A stretch of 64,000 nt of DNA from NCBI GenBank assembly GCA_963793645.1, contig CAWCAW010000003.1, positions 248,001-312,000 on the forward strand, written 5' to 3'. The DNA is from CAWCAW01 sp963793645. Its GTDB lineage: Bacteria; Actinomycetota; Acidimicrobiia; Acidimicrobiales; UBA8190. The notes under the pieces were generated by a model. The model saw only the letters and a program-made list of their open reading frames with translations. It was not told the DNA's origin and made no database searches. Positions 16,753-26,215 of this stretch are shown here, piece after piece (within the stretch, counting starts at the first letter, position 1; each line of letters starts with the position of its first letter). The position numbers and the translations under genes were made by a program.

Positions 16753-17615
16753 CCGACCCTCTCCGACAGTGACGTCAGGTCATGGGGGTAGATCCCCTGG
16801 TACGGGTGAAACGCTCGCCGGCCGCCGGGGCGGTGCGCCTCGTAGAGCATGACGGACAGGCGCACGGGCGACGACCACGCGTGCATCAACGCGGCCGTAC
16901 GTCGCGCTCCCGAGGTGGCCGGCTCCTCGGGCCACCAAGGTCGGAAACAGGTGTCGGGGACGAGGGGGATCCCGAACACCTGCGCATAGACCGGCACCTT
17001 GTACTCGAGGAACCCCAGCTCGGGTTCGGCGATCTCCCCGTACTGGACGAGAAACGAGCGGGGAACCACCAAGGCGATGAACTGGCAGCACTGCGGGTCT
17101 TCCACCGCCGCGTACCGGGCCGACACCGATGCCATGAACGCTTCGTACTCTTTGCGAGGCTCTCCTCGCGTCCACTGCCACCAGGATTCGACCTCGCGCA
17201 CGGGGCGCAGGCCGGAGATGAGCATGTCGCCGGGACCCATTGGTGGCAGGAGTCGGCGCAGCGGCACCGTCACGACGAGGTCCCACTGCGCCACGAACAC
17301 CGAGTCCCAAGCCAGCGATGACCCCCGCTCGGCGAACCAGCGACTGAGCACCAGGTCGCCGTGGCGCCACTTCCATTGTGGATCGGCCTCGAGCGGGTAG
17401 GCCCAGAAATCGTCGAGGAGAGCGCCGAGGCGTTGTGCATATGCCTGCTGCTCGTCAAGAGGTCCGCCATAGAGACCGAAAATCGGCACCCCGGGGTTGC
17501 TCCGGCGCAACATGCGCAGACGGTTTTCGCACACATGGACATCCCGATAGAACCAGAACAGGATGCCCAATTGCACCGGGTGAGCATATCGGCAGCACGC
17601 GCACCCCTCCGGCAT
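16734..17615 (-). CDS. Conserved-looking hypothetical protein, possibly GT-A-like
   Basis: I do not recognise this family with confidence. The product (about 293 aa from the ATG at 17615; a GTG at 17576 would begin directly at VQLGILFWFYRDV) is soluble and rich in aromatic residues. QLGILFWFYRDVHVCENRL, then NPGVPIFGLYGG, then WDSVFVAQWDLVVTVPL, look like strand-helix pairs of a Rossmann or GT-A fold; the D-rich region QWDLVV could act as a DxD equivalent, but no canonical motif is present. Cys and His near the start (CACCRYAH) may be untranslated. Neighbours are a GT4 (convergent, overlapping) and a sulfotransferase (divergent, 130 bp apart), so a role in the same glycan pathway is plausible. 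Confidence 0.6.
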   Translation of the reverse strand: MPEGCACCRYAHPVQLGILFWFYRDVHVCENRLRMLRRSNPGVPIFGLYGGPLDEQQAYAQRLGALLDDFWAYPLEADPQWKWRHGDLVLSRWFAERGSSLAWDSVFVAQWDLVVTVPLRRLLPPMGPGDMLISGLRPVREVESWWQWTRGEPRKEYEAFMASVSARYAAVEDPQCCQFIALVVPRSFLVQYGEIAEPELGFLEYKVPVYAQVFGIPLVPDTCFRPWWPEEPATSGARRTAALMHAWSSPVRLSVMLYEAHRPGGRRAFHPYQGIYPHDLTSLSERVGQTGRR

Positions 17616-17745
17616 GTGTAACGCCGTCGATACGGGATCATCGGTGTCATGGAACCGACCGCAGTGGTTTTGGCGAGGTCTAGGCTGGCCCAGATGGACG
17701 GCCCTGCGGGTGACTTTCCGAGCACCGCGGTCGGCACCGAGCGCG

Positions 17746-18663
17746 ATGTCCGTTGAATCCAACTTGTTCATGGTCGGAGCGCCGAAATCAGGGACCACGG
17801 CGTTTGCCACGTACCTCAACGAGCACCCCGACATCTTCGTGGCCGACAAGGAGCTGAATTACTTCAGCTTCGATTTGGACTTCTGCACCATGAAGGGCGA
17901 GAAGTGGCGCATCACGCCCGAGGCATACCGGGCGTGGTTCTCAGGGCACGGCGACACCCGCTACCGCGGTGACCACTCCGTCTTCTACCTGTACTCCAAG
18001 CGCGCCGCCTCCGAGATCCACGACTTCGCGCCCGAGGGCAGGATCATCATCATGCTGCGCAATCCCGTCGACCAGATGCACTCACAACACAGCGAGATGC
18101 TCTATCAGGGAGTAGAGGACATCCGCGACTTCGCACAGGCTCTCGATGCCGAGGAGGACCGTCGCCAGGGACGCCGGGTACCCCCTCGCTGCCAAAAGGT
18201 TTTCGGGCTTTTCTACCGGGACCTGGCCCGCTACCACGACCAAGTCGATCGGTATTTCGCGGCCTTCGGCCGAGAAAAGGTGCGCGTCATGCTCTATGAC
18301 GACATGGTCGACGACGCCGCGGGCACCTACGGCGCCACTTTGCGGTTCCTGGGAGTCGACCCCGACTTTGCTCCGGAGTTCGCCGTCGTCAACTCCAACA
18401 AGGTCGTACGCAGCACCGCGGCGCGCGAGTTCCTCCGCCGGGCACCCGCAGGAGCACGGCGCATGGGCCGGCTCTTGGTGCGCAACGAAACGGATCGGGC
18501 CGCACTTCGCCACCGCCTGCATGCCATGAACACCCAGCAAAGGCCTCGTCCGTCGGTGAACCCCGAGCTCCGGCGCCAGCTGGTGGCCGAGTTCGAACCC
18601 GACGTCCGCCGGCTCGAGAAGCTCCTTGATCGGGACCTGACCCGATGGAGGAACCTGTCCTGA
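17746..18663 (+). CDS. PAPS-dependent sulfotransferase domain protein
   Basis: A 305-residue enzyme that should move sulfate from PAPS to a hydroxyl or amino group, probably on a glycan. GAPKSGTT at residues 11-18 is the 5'-phosphosulfate binding loop, and RNPVDQMHSQHS at 105-116 is the 3'-phosphate binding region with Arg and Ser. The ATG at 17746 places the loop at the expected distance from the N-terminus. The lengthier upstream open frame is rejected because it would extend across the divergent gene's start. It converges with a frameshifted GT gene, only 4 bp separating the stops. Confidence 0.88.
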   Translation: MSVESNLFMVGAPKSGTTAFATYLNEHPDIFVADKELNYFSFDLDFCTMKGEKWRITPEAYRAWFSGHGDTRYRGDHSVFYLYSKRAASEIHDFAPEGRIIIMLRNPVDQMHSQHSEMLYQGVEDIRDFAQALDAEEDRRQGRRVPPRCQKVFGLFYRDLARYHDQVDRYFAAFGREKVRVMLYDDMVDDAAGTYGATLRFLGVDPDFAPEFAVVNSNKVVRSTAAREFLRRAPAGARRMGRLLVRNETDRAALRHRLHAMNTQQRPRPSVNPELRRQLVAEFEPDVRRLEKLLDRDLTRWRNLS

Positions 18664-18667
18664 TCGC

Positions 18668-19724
18668 TTAGCGGTGGCGGCGGATGAGGTCGGCCAACTG
18701 GGGGGCGATCACCTCGACCGAGAACACCTGCTCGGCCAGCTGGCGACCTCTTTGACCAAGGCGGCGGGCCCGGTCGCGATCGGCGTACAAGCTCAGCAGG
18801 GCCTCCACCCATTGGTCCTCGTTCGATGCCGGCAAACCGACGTCAGCCATCTGGAGCACCTGCGCGTTCATCCCCACCGGCGAGACCACGGCGGGCACCG
18901 CACAAGCCATGTACTGAAGCATCTTCAACGCGCACTTCCCCCTACTCCAGTCGGTGTCGCGCAACGGCATGAGTCCGACGTCAAACGACGATGGGACCGA
19001 CGCCTCGGTCTCCGGGCTCCACGGAACGAATTCGCACACGTTCGGGGGGAAGCTCCGCCAAGGTGGGCGCCCGGTCGGCCATCACCACCAGCCGGGCATC
19101 GGGGGCGGCCCGCAAGAACTTTGCCAAGGCCGGCTCCAGGACTCGGAGGAAGTGCAGCGTGGCGGTGGACCCCGTCCATCCCACGACGAAACCATCCTCA
19201 GAGGCCGGGCCCGGTACGTACCTGGTGGTATCGATGGCTGTCCACACTCGCTCCACGTCACCGCCGGCGTGGCTGAACCAGTCGGCAATAAAGTCGTTGC
19301 CCGCCACCACGCATGCTGATCGCTGGGCCGTGGCACGCACGGCGCGCTCGTTGCCGGGCGACAACAACCAGATGGCGTCGTCCACGTCGAACAGGACGGG
19401 CCGGTGCAAAAGGGGCTCGAGGGTCAGGTGGCCGGGGACCATCTCGCGCTCGAGCCAGGTGACGTCGGCTCGCCACGAGCCGGCTACCGACGGGAGCCGC
19501 ACGGCCACCTTGGCGGCGCGCAGGGAGGTCTCCCCAATCACGTCGGACCACCGATGCTGAGTCCACCGCGACGGTACTGACGCGTACTTGGAGATGCGAG
19601 GGACCCGGGCCTGAACGTCAATACCGAGGGTGCGCAGCGGGGCGATGTGCTGGAGGACTCGGAACCGGCTCGACGCCGCCAACCGCCCCGACAAGACGGC
19701 CTCCACGCGCACGTCTACATCCAT
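18668..19724 (-). pseudogene. Glycosyltransferase (GT4-like) broken by a +1 frameshift
   Basis: The first part (19724 to about 19040) encodes MDVDVRVEAVLSGRLAASSR through TLAELPPE, a GT-B N-terminal domain. The rest (about 19040 to 18668), in the next frame, encodes FVPWSPETEASVPSSFDVGL, then KCALKMLQYMACAVPAVVSP, the donor-binding end. The break coincides with a run of six C on the coding strand (plus-strand GGGGGG at 19044-19049). With five C the reading is continuous (ELPPNVCEFVPWS). Either a sequencing indel, slippage or a true null. The start lies 8 bases after the upstream GT32-like gene's stop, so it is the second gene of an operon. Confidence 0.8.
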
Positions 19725-19731
19725 AGGCTCG

Positions 19732-20595
19732 TCACCGGCGCCCGGCGCGTTGCAGCACCCGGCGCGCCCTGATCTCGACGCCTTGACCCTGCGACGAGAA
19801 CCGAAGTGAGGACAGGGGTTGCAGGCGCGTCCACATGTCGTCTTCCTCTTTGAGGGACGAGATTCCCATGCCGACACGTAACAACCGGCTCAAAAGCATG
19901 TGGCCCGAAAGCAGTTGTGCGTGGCTGCGGGGACGCAGCAGCGGCGCCATGACGGCATTCCAGAGCACCACCGTGAAGGGCTCTTCGACGAGAAGGCGGC
20001 TCGGCGATTCCAGGCGCGAGAAAAACCGGCGCCATTCGAACCATGGCACCGGGGCCACGCGCCCCATCGGGAGCGACATCCAGGGCAGGCGCTTGGAGAT
20101 CGACCAGCACACGTCTTGGGCCAGGGCCGAATACGGCAAGGTGGACCAGTCCGAGTGGCGCGACAGCGCATCATCTTGGCCGCTCACCCACGCATCGACG
20201 AATGGCGACCCCGGCACCGCCGCGCACATGTTGCCGAAGAACCGCCCGAGTTCCTTCCCCCAGCACACGATCCCCGAGGAGTCGATGTGGGAGAACAGCT
20301 CGGACAACGGCGCCAGCGCCACGGTGTCGAGGTCGATCCAAATTCCCCCGTAGCGCTGCAACAGCCGAGAGCGCGCGTAGTCCGATCGGTAGTTGGGCGC
20401 CGGAAGCCGCTCCCAGCGCTCGACGTCGAGGTCGGGCAGCCACGGCGGCACCGTGTCGTGGTCGAGCACATGCAGCTCCAGTGAGCCGCTGTGGCGACGG
20501 ATGGTCTCGAGGCACAAGTCGAGGTAGGTGGCACGCGACGATCCCGGCCGGCTCTCCCAGTAGGTCCACACCCGCCGCGGCGACTCATCGGTCAT
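19732..20595 (-). CDS. GT32-like glycosyltransferase with DxD sugar-binding region
   Basis: A 287-residue enzyme of the Gly_transf_sug/capsular polysaccharide type. RVWTYWESRPGS at the N-terminus and RSDYARSRLLQRYGGIWIDL at about 70-89, ending in D-L-D (88-90), match the family's R-x-D...GG-x-Y/W-x-D-x-D signature that binds metal and nucleotide sugar. It likely adds a sugar to a growing surface glycan on the cytosolic side. ATG start. The following gene (frameshifted GT) begins 8 bases after its stop. Confidence 0.85.
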   Translation of the reverse strand: MTDESPRRVWTYWESRPGSSRATYLDLCLETIRRHSGSLELHVLDHDTVPPWLPDLDVERWERLPAPNYRSDYARSRLLQRYGGIWIDLDTVALAPLSELFSHIDSSGIVCWGKELGRFFGNMCAAVPGSPFVDAWVSGQDDALSRHSDWSTLPYSALAQDVCWSISKRLPWMSLPMGRVAPVPWFEWRRFFSRLESPSRLLVEEPFTVVLWNAVMAPLLRPRSHAQLLSGHMLLSRLLRVGMGISSLKEEDDMWTRLQPLSSLRFSSQGQGVEIRARRVLQRAGRR

Positions 20596-20787
20596 GGAGC
20601 CCGCCTTGGCACGCGCCTGACACCGGCTCCGCCTCGGGAAGGTTGCAAAACGTGGGCGTAGGAGCGAATCGGGTGTTCACCTAGCGCGGCGAAGGCCGGC
20701 CGTGGCCGCCGTTTTTGACCGTCCCTGCATCATCGGGATCCTAGGTCGGCGTCGCGACCACCGCCGCTATCATGGCGCCATGCTCCT

Positions 20788-21957
20788 ATGCGCCGGCGGG
20801 GATCGGCGTTGACGCGGGAGCGCGCTGCCAACGTCCTGCTCATCGACAGCGTCGGCTACGAGAACCTCGGCGGCGCATCGACGGTCATCAACGAGATCAT
20901 CAACGAGGTGGACCGCACGCGTTTCATCCCCACCCTGGCCGCCTTGGGACCGGGCTTGTGGCCGGACATGGTGCGCGCCTCGGGCACGACCGCGTACAGC
21001 TTTGCCCGGGGGCGCTTGCGCTCGCCGACCAACTTGCTCAAGGTGGTGCTCGGATTGGTCCGGGTGGTTCGTCGAGACAACATCGACATCATCCACGCCA
21101 GCGAGAACTCGGCCTTGCTGTATGGAGCGCTGGCTGGACGGCTGACCCGAAGGCCGGTGGTATGGCACATCCACGCCCCCCTGTGGCCCCACTGGCGCGC
21201 CGAGCGGTTAGCCGGATCGGTGCTGCGACGCCTTCCCCCGGCGCACATCGTCTTCACCTCTCCGGGGACACAGCGCAAGTCCATCGCCTTCCCCGGCGTT
21301 CCCTCGTCCATCGTCTTCCCCGGTGTCGATCTCGACAAGTGCCGCGGTGGTGACGCCCTGCGGGGCCGCGCCGCGTTCGAGATTCCCGACAACGCGCAGG
21401 TCATCTCGATGTTCGCCCGCGTCGTTCCCGAAAAAGGGCAGACGGAATTCGTGCACTGCCTGGGCCGGTTGTTCGCCAGCCACCCTGATCTCTACGGCGT
21501 CATGTGCGGCCACGGAGGGCGCCGAGGACCGTATTGGCGAAAGCTTCAGGAGATCGGCGCCGACTACGGAGTCACCGACCATCTCTTCATGCCCGGCGAC
21601 GTGCGCTCGCCGCTTAAGGACGACATCATGGCGGCCACCGACGTCGTCGTTCATCCGGCGCGATCGGAGCCCTTCGGTCTGGCCGTGCTCGAAGCTATGG
21701 CTGCCGGCAAGGCCGTGGTGGCCACCAAGACAGACGGACCCGGCATGCTCATCGACGATGGCGTCGACGGGATGCTGGTAGACCCCGGCGACGCCGATGC
21801 CCTCACCGCCGCGGTGGGAAGCTTGCTCGACAACGCCGAGCAACGCTCGGCTCTCGGCGCCCGAGCCCTGCAAAGCGCCGCTCGCTACCCCGCCCAGGGT
21901 ATGACGAGCCGCTGCGAGGACATCTGGGACGAGGTGCTCAGCGCCCGTCCGAGGTGA
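20788..21957 (+). CDS. Glycosyltransferase family 4
   Basis: The product (389 aa) is a GT-B enzyme. VLLIDSVGYENLGGASTVI forms the first strand and Gly-rich loop, VISMFARVVPEKGQTEFVHC starts the donor domain, and RSEPFGLAVLEAMAAGKAVV is the classic E-x7-E region. The TTG at 20809, preceded by GGGGA, is an alternative start that would remove seven residues. It stands alone on its strand and converges with the sulfotransferase at 21977. Donor unknown. Confidence 0.88.
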   Translation: MRRRGSALTRERAANVLLIDSVGYENLGGASTVINEIINEVDRTRFIPTLAALGPGLWPDMVRASGTTAYSFARGRLRSPTNLLKVVLGLVRVVRRDNIDIIHASENSALLYGALAGRLTRRPVVWHIHAPLWPHWRAERLAGSVLRRLPPAHIVFTSPGTQRKSIAFPGVPSSIVFPGVDLDKCRGGDALRGRAAFEIPDNAQVISMFARVVPEKGQTEFVHCLGRLFASHPDLYGVMCGHGGRRGPYWRKLQEIGADYGVTDHLFMPGDVRSPLKDDIMAATDVVVHPARSEPFGLAVLEAMAAGKAVVATKTDGPGMLIDDGVDGMLVDPGDADALTAAVGSLLDNAEQRSALGARALQSAARYPAQGMTSRCEDIWDEVLSARPR

Positions 21958-21976
21958 TGGCCCGAGCCCGGCGTGA

Positions 21977-22942
21977 TCATGTGTCGTCTGGCGTGCCAAG
22001 CTTGCGGGCGCGGCGCGGGCTCGCCCCGACAAAGGGGATTTTGCGGCGCCACTTGGCGTAGCGGAGGTAACGGGCATACAGCGTTTCGTAGTGGCGCCGC
22101 TGGCGGATGGCGTCTCCCATCCATGACGGAGCTGCGGGTAGCTCGACGCTGCGCAGGACGTCGTGAGCCCCGCCCATAGTGCTCAACTCGGCCACCGCCA
22201 CACGAAGAACGTCGGGAATCTCCCCATCATGGCGCTGGCGCGCCAACGGCACGGCTACCGACGAGATGGCCGCGCTGATGGCATCGTCGGTGGGAGCCTG
22301 CGGCAAGCCACCGGCGTCATGGAGCCAGCCGGCCACGGACCGCAACAACACGGCGGGGTCCTCGAGCAAATCCTCGTAGCGCACGACGAAGACGTCGTGT
22401 CCGGCTAGTGCCCCGAGCGAGGCGCGTGTGTAGCGCTCCCACAGAGCGAGACCATGACTGATGGTGAAGCTCTGTCGAGCCTGCAACGAACGAGCCACCG
22501 CCAATGGTTCGCGCCATACGTACACGGTGATCACCGGAGACGGCAGAAGCGAGCGCCACAGCGGGAGCAACAGCGACAGGCGCGGGTCCTTCCAGGCCAA
22601 GGGCCCACCGTCGGGGAAGGCTCGCCAGGCCGCAGCCCGGGCCGAGGCGAGGGCAGCCACCACGGCCGGCGATCGTTGCCAGTGCTCCTCGAAATCAGGC
22701 GGCGAGCTCCACGAGCCTCCCGCGCCGCGGAGGATGGCATCGTCTACCTCGGTGAGGGCGTGGCTCTCGAAATGGACCGGGTTGTCCGGCCAGCCGGCCA
22801 CCAAGTCACCAGCCGCAGGAACTCGCAGCCCCAGTTGTCCGAGCGCACCGGTCACCGCCGATGTGCCGCTCCGGTGCATGCCGATGACGAGCACCCACGG
22901 CCCCGGGGGAAATCCTCGTTCGTCGGTACTGACTTTCGCCAC
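21977..22942 (-). CDS. Sulfotransferase family protein
   Basis: A 321-residue protein starting at GTG. WVLVIGMHRSGTSAVTGAL at about 16-34 contains the PAPS-binding loop GMHRSGTS. WKDPRLSLLLPLWR and the VYVWREPLAVARSLQAR stretch correspond to the second substrate and 3'-phosphate binding region. VRYEDLLEDPAVLL is another conserved block. Closely similar in layout to the two proteins at the right end (62263-64000), so they belong to one subfamily distinct from the GAPKSGTT type at 17746. Substrate unknown; divergent from the methyltransferase-GT fusion gene 97 bp away. Confidence 0.87.
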   Translation of the reverse strand: MAKVSTDERGFPPGPWVLVIGMHRSGTSAVTGALGQLGLRVPAAGDLVAGWPDNPVHFESHALTEVDDAILRGAGGSWSSPPDFEEHWQRSPAVVAALASARAAAWRAFPDGGPLAWKDPRLSLLLPLWRSLLPSPVITVYVWREPLAVARSLQARQSFTISHGLALWERYTRASLGALAGHDVFVVRYEDLLEDPAVLLRSVAGWLHDAGGLPQAPTDDAISAAISSVAVPLARQRHDGEIPDVLRVAVAELSTMGGAHDVLRSVELPAAPSWMGDAIRQRRHYETLYARYLRYAKWRRKIPFVGASPRRARKLGTPDDT

Positions 22943-23039
22943 GGCTACCGCGCCATGTCTACACCATGCCCATCGCCACCATGCCCATAAGCCCCACCGG
23001 CTTCACCGATTCGGCGCGGGGCTTGGTAGCCTGGTCAGG

Positions 23040-24602
23040 GTGCGAAACGGGGGCGCTGAGCTCAATGAGCGCCTGGTTCGATCGGTGCCCGATTCGGCCC
23101 GCACCATCCTCCAAGTCGGCGCCACCCATGGGTGGCTGGCCAGCGCGCTGAAGCATCGCTTCCCGAACCGGATCGTCTACGGGCTCGATCACCCGCCCAC
23201 CGCGCCAGGGAGCGACTCGTCGGATCTCGACAAATGCTTCGACCTCGAGGTGGACGGGCCAGTCCCACCCCTTGACGCCGGGTCCGTCGACACCATCATC
23301 TACGCCGACTCGCTCAGCCGCTTCACCGATCCGTTGGCCATCCTCGAGAAGCACCGCACGCTGCTTTCGACATCGGGAACCATCTCCTGCTCGGTACCCA
23401 ACGTGCAGCATCACACGATCATCACCCAGCTCATCCGGGGCGTTTTTCGCTACTCGGACGACAGCCCGATCGACCACGGGCACGTGCACCTCTTCACCGC
23501 CGCCGGGGTCATACAACTGCTGCTCGACGCCGGGTTCGCGCCCAGGATCGTCGACAAGATCCAAACCGAAGGCTCCGACGCCGTCATGGCGGCCGGAGCA
23601 CCGCTCTTCGAGCTTCTGGGTGTGGGGGTACATGACCTCGAGCGTCACCTGCGCACCTCCGAGCTGGTCCTCACCGGCCAGCCGTTGGCAGCGGTGGCCG
23701 AGGGCGAGGAGGAGCCGCTCACGTTCGTGGTGTGCGTCAACGATGACGCGCAGTTGGACGCCAACCTCGGCAGCTCACCGTGCTTCGCCCCGGGAAGCCC
23801 CCATGAGCTGTTGGTCTTTCGCGGCTGCGCCAGTGCCGCCGAAGGGCTCAACGCCGGCATCGAGGCGGCGCGCCACGACCTCGTCGTCCTCGTCCATCAA
23901 GACGTCTATATCCCCAAGGGTTGGCCGGCTCGGTTGGTGAGTCAGTGGCGCCAAGTCCAACAATCGACGGCCCCGGTGGGCATCGCCGGTGTATTCGGCG
24001 TCGCCAACCGCAAGGTGCCCTTCGACGCCGTGGGCCGGGTCGTCCATTGCGATCGCCTCTTGGAGGAGGGGACACTGCCCGCCACCGTGGACGGACTCGA
24101 CGAGGTGCTCATGGTGGTGCCGCGCCACACGTCCTTGCGATTCGATCCCGCCCTGGGCTGGCACCTCTACGGCACCGATGCGGCCCTCCAAGCCCAGGGC
24201 CGAGAGATGCGGGTGGTCGTGCTCGACGCTCCGTGCCACCACAACACGTTGTCCAAGCGCGTGCCCTCGCAGTACCGTCAAAGCGAGCGGGTGCTGGCGC
24301 GCAAGTGGGAATCGCTGCTTCCCATCCACACCAACCTGTCCTCCATCGGCGCCTGGTTATTGGAGGATCTCGACGAAGATCTCGAGGCGCCAGTCGAGGC
24401 GTCCTCGGTGCCCGAGCATGGCAACGAGGCGGAAGCGACCGTGATGGCCGGCATCGTGCAGCGATTGCAAGGCGAGCGAGCCTCTTTGGAGACCGAGCTC
24501 GAGCGGGCGCGCCTCGAAGTGGCGTCCATGCAAGCCAGCCCCTTCTGGAAGGCGCGCCAGGCTGTCACCGCCATGCGTGACCGGCTTCGGCGCCGCCCAT
24601 GA
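23040..24602 (+). CDS. Fusion of methyltransferase-like and GT2-like domains
   Basis: From the GTG at 23040 the protein has 520 residues. Residues 20-200 form a methyltransferase-like fold: LQVGATHGWLASAL in place of the usual DxGxGxG, IIYADSLSRFTDP, SCSVPNVQHH. The glycine motif is degenerate, so activity is uncertain. From about 220, LTFVVCVNDD, then NAGIEAARHDLVVLVHQDVY, resembles a GT2 domain with HQD in place of DxD. The C-terminus holds a short coiled coil (LQGERASLETELERARLEV) and the SPFWKARQAVTAMRDRLRR tail frequent in actinobacterial GTs. First gene of a plus-strand operon; its stop overlaps the next start (ATGA). Confidence 0.8.
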   Translation: MRNGGAELNERLVRSVPDSARTILQVGATHGWLASALKHRFPNRIVYGLDHPPTAPGSDSSDLDKCFDLEVDGPVPPLDAGSVDTIIYADSLSRFTDPLAILEKHRTLLSTSGTISCSVPNVQHHTIITQLIRGVFRYSDDSPIDHGHVHLFTAAGVIQLLLDAGFAPRIVDKIQTEGSDAVMAAGAPLFELLGVGVHDLERHLRTSELVLTGQPLAAVAEGEEEPLTFVVCVNDDAQLDANLGSSPCFAPGSPHELLVFRGCASAAEGLNAGIEAARHDLVVLVHQDVYIPKGWPARLVSQWRQVQQSTAPVGIAGVFGVANRKVPFDAVGRVVHCDRLLEEGTLPATVDGLDEVLMVVPRHTSLRFDPALGWHLYGTDAALQAQGREMRVVVLDAPCHHNTLSKRVPSQYRQSERVLARKWESLLPIHTNLSSIGAWLLEDLDEDLEAPVEASSVPEHGNEAEATVMAGIVQRLQGERASLETELERARLEVASMQASPFWKARQAVTAMRDRLRRRP

Positions 24603-25531
24603 CCGATCTGGTCAGCGTCGTCCTTCCGACTCACAATCGCGCTGAGCACGTCGTCAAGGCCGCCGCCTCGGTCCTCGACCAGGACCTCCCCGCATTGGAA
24701 CTCGTGATCGTCGACGACGGCTCGAGCGATGCCACCGGCGACGTGCTCGATCGGCTCAGCTCGCAGGACAAGCGCGTGCGGGTGCTGCGCAACGACACGC
24801 CGCTTGGCCCGTGTGCCACCCGCAACCGGGGCCTCGAGGTCGCCGAAGGTGAGCTCGTCGCCTTCTGTGACGACGACGACACCTGGGAGCCGGGCATCGG
24901 CCCCCACTTGGTGGCGTTCTTGGGCAACCGCCCCGACGCCGGCGCGGTGTCGTGCTGGCACGTGGTGTCGCACGTGCAAAGCGGGCGCAGAGTGACGTTT
25001 CGAGGGCCGCTGCACTACGGGGCTGAGCATCTGTTGTGGCAGAACTTCGTGGCGCTTCCCTTCGCCATGGTGCGCAGAGCGTCATTGCACTTCGACATTC
25101 GTTTCGATCCAAACCTCCCCACCGGCGAGGACTGGGACCTGTGGCTGCGCTGCGCCCAGGAACGACCGTTCGTCACCGTGCCTGAGGCCGGGTACGTGTA
25201 CACCCAACACGGGGGCGCACGGGTGACTACGACACCGTCCGCCCAGGTCGACGGAAGACGGAACTTTCTCTCCAAGCACGCCGCCGAGATGACCAGTGCA
25301 TGTCGAATGTTTCATGAGGTGGTGATCGCCGGCTTGCTCGGCGGCGCCAAGGCCACGGCGGAGCTCTTGGCGTCGCGAGCCGCCCGCAGTCCGCGAGACG
25401 TCACGTTTGTCTCCGCTCTGCTTGCCTCGAGCCTCGCCACCAGCCGGCTGGGCCCACGCCGAAATGATCCCGGGCTTCAGGCCCGGGTCATGGCGAATGC
25501 GATCTCGAGGCACGACAAAAGGGCGACGTAG
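24599..25531 (+). CDS. Glycosyltransferase family 2
   Basis: A 310-residue GT-A enzyme. VSVVLPTHNRAEHVVKAAAS starts the nucleotide-binding fold, VDDGSSD at 38-44 is the family motif, and AFCDDDDTW at about 91-99 provides the metal-binding DxD. PTGEDWDLWLRCA is the conserved ED-x-W region that holds the catalytic base. The start ATG overlaps the previous stop by four bases. It is likely to act on the same lipid-linked glycan as its operon partners. Confidence 0.92.
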   Translation: MTDLVSVVLPTHNRAEHVVKAAASVLDQDLPALELVIVDDGSSDATGDVLDRLSSQDKRVRVLRNDTPLGPCATRNRGLEVAEGELVAFCDDDDTWEPGIGPHLVAFLGNRPDAGAVSCWHVVSHVQSGRRVTFRGPLHYGAEHLLWQNFVALPFAMVRRASLHFDIRFDPNLPTGEDWDLWLRCAQERPFVTVPEAGYVYTQHGGARVTTTPSAQVDGRRNFLSKHAAEMTSACRMFHEVVIAGLLGGAKATAELLASRAARSPRDVTFVSALLASSLATSRLGPRRNDPGLQARVMANAISRHDKRAT

Positions 25532-25570
25532 ACTTGCTGTGCGACGTGGTCGGTGGGGAAAGGGGTCAAC

Positions 25571-26215
25571 ATGCCTGCGAGGGCCGGGGGGCATGTGGAC
25601 GGTGAGCCCACCCACGGCGCCGTTGAGGTGCGACCCGCCCGTCGAGATCACGCCGACCCCGACTTCGCAGCCCAGCTGCACGCCACGGAGATAGACGAAG
25701 GCTTCCTGTCGAGCCTGGGGCCACGCTTCTTGCGTGCCTTGTATCGCCGTATCACCCGCACCGACGGTTCGTTTCTCCTGATCGCGCAGTGCGACGGTGA
25801 GCCCGTGGGCTTCATCGCCGGATCGGTGGCCGTGCGCCGGCTCTACGGACAGTTCCTCCTCCACGACGGCGTGGTGGTCGCCTTGGCGGCGTCGCTTCGA
25901 ATCCTGCGGTCATGGCGGCAGGTGATGGAGACCTTGCGCCATGGGCGCGACACCCAGCCGGTGGTCCACAGTGGCGAGCTGCTGGCCATCGCGGTAGCGC
26001 CGTCGTGGCAGTCAAAGCACGTCGGGACCGGACTCGTGGCGGCCTTCTTGCAACAACTGGAGGCAATGGGGACACCCGATGCGCACGTGGTGGTGGGGGC
26101 GGACAACGACGCCGCCGTGGCTCTCTACCATCGCAGCGGGTTCGTCACCCAAAAGCGCTTCGAGTTCCACGCCGGCACGACATCTCTGTTGCTGTCGACG
26201 CACCCTCGCCCATGA
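25571..26215 (+). CDS. GNAT-family N-acetyltransferase
   Basis: A 214-residue protein; the ATG at 25571 has AAAGGGG seven bases before it. HSGELLAIAVAPSWQSKHVG contains the V-x-P-x-x-x-x-x-G/V-x-G acetyl-CoA loop (strand 4 and pyrophosphate-binding turn), and ADNDAAVALYHRSGF is motif B with the conserved Tyr. In a locus with a DegT aminotransferase two genes downstream, it may acetylate an amino group on a nucleotide or lipid-linked sugar, as PseH- or FdtC-like enzymes do; that pairing is inference. The stop overlaps the next start (ATGA). Confidence 0.82.
   Translation: MPARAGGHVDGEPTHGAVEVRPARRDHADPDFAAQLHATEIDEGFLSSLGPRFLRALYRRITRTDGSFLLIAQCDGEPVGFIAGSVAVRRLYGQFLLHDGVVVALAASLRILRSWRQVMETLRHGRDTQPVVHSGELLAIAVAPSWQSKHVGTGLVAAFLQQLEAMGTPDAHVVVGADNDAAVALYHRSGFVTQKRFEFHAGTTSLLLSTHPRP

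Noticed and set aside
17616..17849. Upstream extension of the minus-strand gene at 16734
   Set aside because: This part is antisense to the intergenic region and the sulfotransferase start, which has a clear PAPS loop in the opposite strand.
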